From assembly GCA_934777095.1 (NCBI GenBank), contig CAKVNP010000110.1, positions 1-6,945 on the forward strand: a stretch of DNA of 6,945 bases, given 5' to 3'. The notes under the pieces are model-generated. The model ran no database searches. It was not told the origin of the DNA and worked only from the letters and a program-made list of their open reading frames with translations. The stretch's first letter is position 1. Each line of letters starts with the position of its first letter. Origin of the DNA: an uncultured Clostridium sp. (GTDB taxonomy: Bacteria > Bacillota > Clostridia > Clostridiales > Clostridiaceae). The position numbers and the translations under genes were made by a program. Shown piece by piece: positions 5,032 to 6,945 of the stretch.

Positions 5032-6597
5032 TTATATTGCTATTCCTACACCTGGTCCTAATGGTAATCCTAATACATACCATACTACTAATAGTAGAGA
5101 CCAACCAATTAACAATGCGATTGAATATGGAAGCATAGTTGAAATTATTGTTCCTGCACCTGCTTCTTCATCATATTTTTGTGAGAAGGCCACGATTAAA
5201 GCAAAGTAGCTCATTAATGGTGAAATTAAGTTAGTTGTTGAATCACCTATTCTATATGCCATTTGAGTAAGAGCTGGTGAATAACCCATTTGCATTAACA
5301 TTGGTACGAATATTGGTGCCATTATTGCCCATTTTGCTGAAGCTGATCCCATGAATATATTTATAAAAGCTGAAACTAATATAAATAATAGTATTAGTGG
5401 AATTCCCTTTAAGCCTATATTTTGTAAGAAATCTGCCCCTTTAACAGCTATAACTGTCCCCATATTTGTATAGCTGAAGTATGCTACGAATTGAGCAGCA
5501 AAGAATACTAATATTATGTATCCACCCATAGTTGACATGCTTTTACCCATTAAGTTGATAGCGTCATCGCTTTTCTTTATTACTTTTGCACCTATACCAT
5601 ATGCAATACCTGGTACTAAGAATAATAAAGATATTACTACAACAATTGAACTCATAAATGGTGAAGTTAATATTTCACCGTTTGTTTGGTTTCTTAATAT
5701 ACCTGGAGCTTTAATTACTTCTTTTGTTATTGGATCAAATTCACCTTTACCTCCAATTAATAAAGCAAAAGCAATAATTGTTAATACTAATCCTATACCA
5801 GCAAATTTTAATCCTCTTCTTTGTTCATCTGTTAAACTTGTTAATTTTTCTGTAACGTTTCCTTTATATTCACCTAATCTTGGCTCAACAATTTTTTCAG
5901 TTACTATTGTTCCTATTATTGTTATTAAGAATGTTGATGCAATTAAGAAGAACCAGTTATCACTTACCCCAACTTCCATTGGAGTTGCTGATAATTTAGC
6001 AGCTTCTGTTGTTATCCCTGCTAATAATGCATCTGTTGAACCAACCATAAGGTTAGCACTAAATCCTCCTGATACCCCAGCAAATGCTGCTGCTATACCA
6101 GCTAATGGATGTCTTCCAAAACTCATAAATATTACTGCACCTAAAGGTATTAATACAACATACCCTGCATCAGATGCTATACTTGACATTACTCCAGCAA
6201 AAACAACTACTACAGTTATTAATTTCTTTGGAGTGCTTGTTACTAACTTAGTTAATAATGCTCCTATAAGGCCTGTCCCTTCTGCAACACCAACACCTAT
6301 TATAGCAACTAAAACAGTTCCTAATGGTGCAAATCCTGTAAAGTTTGTTACAGCTGATGTAAACATATATCTTATTCCCTCAGGACTAAGTAAGCTTACT
6401 ATAGAAGCTGTCATATCTGTTATCTCATTAGTTGTTCTATCTAAAGCGGTATAATTAACTGATACACCCATCTTAGCAAATATTTGTGATAAAACAGCTA
6501 TTATTACACATAGTGCAACAAATATCATTGCAGGATGCGGTAATGCATTCCCGACTTTTTCTATTGATCCTAAAAAGCCTCTCTTTTTCTCTTTCAT
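5032..6597 (-). CDS. abgT: AbgT-family transporter (p-aminobenzoyl-glutamate type)
   Basis: This 521-residue polytopic membrane protein matches the AbgT family (PF03806) over its whole length, close to the roughly 510 residues of E. coli AbgT. Recognisable blocks are the N-terminal VGNALPHP (15-22), NFTGFAPLG (85-93), GVGVAEGTGL (101-110), SIASDAGYVVLIPL (139-152), GRHPLAGIAAAFAGVSGGFSAN (161-182), TDALLAGITTEAA (188-200), VEPRLGEYKG (237-246), and the C-terminal GSASAKWAIMAPIFVPM (417-433) and AYRIGDSTTNLISP (447-460). W423, P441 and R449 have the same spacing as the functional Trp, Pro and Arg of YdaH and MtrF, and D189 is the likely fourth residue. E. coli AbgT imports p-aminobenzoyl-glutamate, a folate breakdown product; YdaH and MtrF export sulfonamides. 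Substrate and direction here cannot be told from sequence. No abgA or abgB hydrolase gene is beside it. The start is fixed by AAGGAGG eight nt before the ATG. It has its own promoter and terminator, so it is monocistronic. Confidence 0.95.
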   Translation of the reverse strand: MKEKKRGFLGSIEKVGNALPHPAMIFVALCVIIAVLSQIFAKMGVSVNYTALDRTTNEITDMTASIVSLLSPEGIRYMFTSAVTNFTGFAPLGTVLVAIIGVGVAEGTGLIGALLTKLVTSTPKKLITVVVVFAGVMSSIASDAGYVVLIPLGAVIFMSFGRHPLAGIAAAFAGVSGGFSANLMVGSTDALLAGITTEAAKLSATPMEVGVSDNWFFLIASTFLITIIGTIVTEKIVEPRLGEYKGNVTEKLTSLTDEQRRGLKFAGIGLVLTIIAFALLIGGKGEFDPITKEVIKAPGILRNQTNGEILTSPFMSSIVVVISLLFLVPGIAYGIGAKVIKKSDDAINLMGKSMSTMGGYIILVFFAAQFVAYFSYTNMGTVIAVKGADFLQNIGLKGIPLILLFILVSAFINIFMGSASAKWAIMAPIFVPMLMQMGYSPALTQMAYRIGDSTTNLISPLMSYFALIVAFSQKYDEEAGAGTIISTMLPYSIALLIGWSLLLVVWYVLGLPLGPGVGIAI

Positions 6598-6605
6598 ATC
6601 CTTTT

Positions 6606-6612
6606 CCTCCTT
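6606..6612 (-). promoter_or_regulatory. consensus ribosome binding site of abgT
   Basis: AAGGAGG on the minus strand lies 8 nt before the ATG at 6597. It is a full match to the 16S anti-Shine-Dalgarno complement and confirms the start. Confidence 0.9.
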
Positions 6613-6649
6613 AGCTTATTCTCATTTATATTTATGTTTTATCCTTTTT

Positions 6650-6682
6650 GCAAGTTTTGAAATAAATAATTTCATTTCTTGC
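6650..6682 (-). promoter_or_regulatory. possible 5'-leader stem-loop of the abgT transcript
   Basis: GCAAG and CTTGC form the base of a hairpin whose interior pairs GAAATGAA with TTTATTTC (one G-U pair) around ATTA, with a bulged A-rich strand. It lies at the expected 5' end of the transcript (start near 6681). On the minus strand it is followed by A-rich sequence, so it is not an abgT attenuator. It may protect the mRNA end. On the plus strand it is followed by TTTTTATT and would resemble a terminator, although no plus-strand gene precedes it. Confidence 0.3.
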
Positions 6683-6687
6683 TTTTT

Positions 6688-6716
6688 ATTATATATGCCA
6701 TTTCATTAAAAATCAA
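6688..6716 (-). promoter_or_regulatory. abgT promoter
   Basis: On the minus strand TTGATT (6716-6711) and a perfect TATAAT (6693-6688) are separated by exactly 17 nt, the ideal housekeeping sigma spacing. Transcription should start near 6681, leaving a leader of about 84 nt before the abgT ATG. AT-rich tracts upstream (6721-6760) could serve as an UP-like element. Confidence 0.7.
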
Positions 6717-6847
6717 ACATTTTTTTAATTTTTTTATAAAAATATTCACTTTTAAGCTACTTATTTAATAAATAATCTGGTATTTTTTAATCTTTTAATC
6801 ATTATCTTGTCATTATTTACGAATTATTAATTAATAATAAATGAAAG
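6717..6847. other. AT-rich region upstream of the abgT promoter
   Basis: No gene is visible here on either strand. The region holds short repeats only: a tandem 8-mer TTTTAATC (6785-6792 and 6793-6800), a direct repeat TCATTAT (6799-6805 and 6810-6816, 11 bp apart, one helical turn), and a 16-bp palindrome (6823-6838). All are composed of A and T with few G or C, so chance is a fair explanation. Confidence 0.4.
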
Positions 6848-6896
6848 TTAAAAAATAAAAACTATTAATAATGCATTTTATGCATTACTAATAGTT
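6848..6896 (-). terminator. intrinsic terminator of a gene beyond the right edge
   Basis: Arms 6860-6876 and 6880-6896 pair over 17 bp with one imperfect position and a 3-nt loop. On the minus strand the stem runs into TTTTTATTTTTT. The gene it serves must enter from the right. All three minus-strand frames between 6945 and 6878 contain a stop (6942-6940, 6929-6927 and 6880-6878), so the gene ends at or just outside the window edge. Confidence 0.8.
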
Positions 6897-6945
6897 CCAT
6901 TTTTGATATTTTTACTTGTTTTCTTCCTAAATAAAAAGATTATAT

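Noticed and set aside
5516..6454. Long plus-strand open frame of 312 codons inside abgT
   Set aside because: It is the shadow of the AbgT coding sequence, which is recognisable over its whole length on the minus strand. No RBS or plausible product is seen for the plus frame.
6823..6838. 16-bp perfect palindrome made only of A and T
   Set aside because: Such palindromes arise readily in this base composition. It has no flanking U-tract, no gene end and no clear link to the abgT promoter.
1..6945. CRISPR array, insertion sequence, tRNA or defence system
   Set aside because: No regularly spaced repeats, transposase-like frame, tRNA cloverleaf or defence-associated protein motif was seen on either strand by eye.

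Overview
This is a strongly AT-rich window from a low-GC Firmicute, most like a Clostridium sensu stricto chromosome. The reasons are the base composition, purine-rich AGGAGG-type ribosome binding sites, U-tailed terminators, and gene products that read like clostridial housekeeping or accessory proteins. The species cannot be fixed from the sequence alone.

Every supported gene is on the minus strand. In transcription order (right to left) they are: an AbgT-family transporter (6597-5032); an elongation factor G-like GTPase of the EF-G2 type (about 4727-2613); a 78-residue protein of unknown function (2406-2170); CinA, a fusion of a MoaB-like domain and an NMN deamidase domain (2040-796); and a CPBP intramembrane protease that starts at 586 and runs off the left edge. 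The last gene has no stop in the window but carries the EExxxR and FxxxH motifs of its family.

The genes look like separate transcription units rather than an operon. Good hairpin-plus-U-tract terminators follow abgT (4989-5025) and the EF-G-like gene (2548-2600). A palindromic one follows the 78-residue gene (2129-2164), and a hairpin of uncertain orientation follows cinA (748-786). A further terminator at 6848-6896 belongs to an unseen gene right of the window. Clear sigma-A-like promoters lie before abgT and cinA; weaker candidates precede the CPBP and 78-residue genes. No convincing promoter was found for the EF-G-like gene.

The proteins share no obvious pathway: solute transport, a ribosome-associated GTPase, pyridine-nucleotide salvage and membrane proteolysis. 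I see no mobile element, CRISPR array, tRNA, rRNA, phage gene or defence cassette, and I do not find a convincing new multi-gene system. The points most worth a second look are the altered switch motifs and ambiguous, hairpin-embedded start of the EF-G-like gene; the small orphan gene whose start is fixed by a perfect RBS; and structured or purine-rich elements in the leaders of the CPBP and EF-G-like genes.
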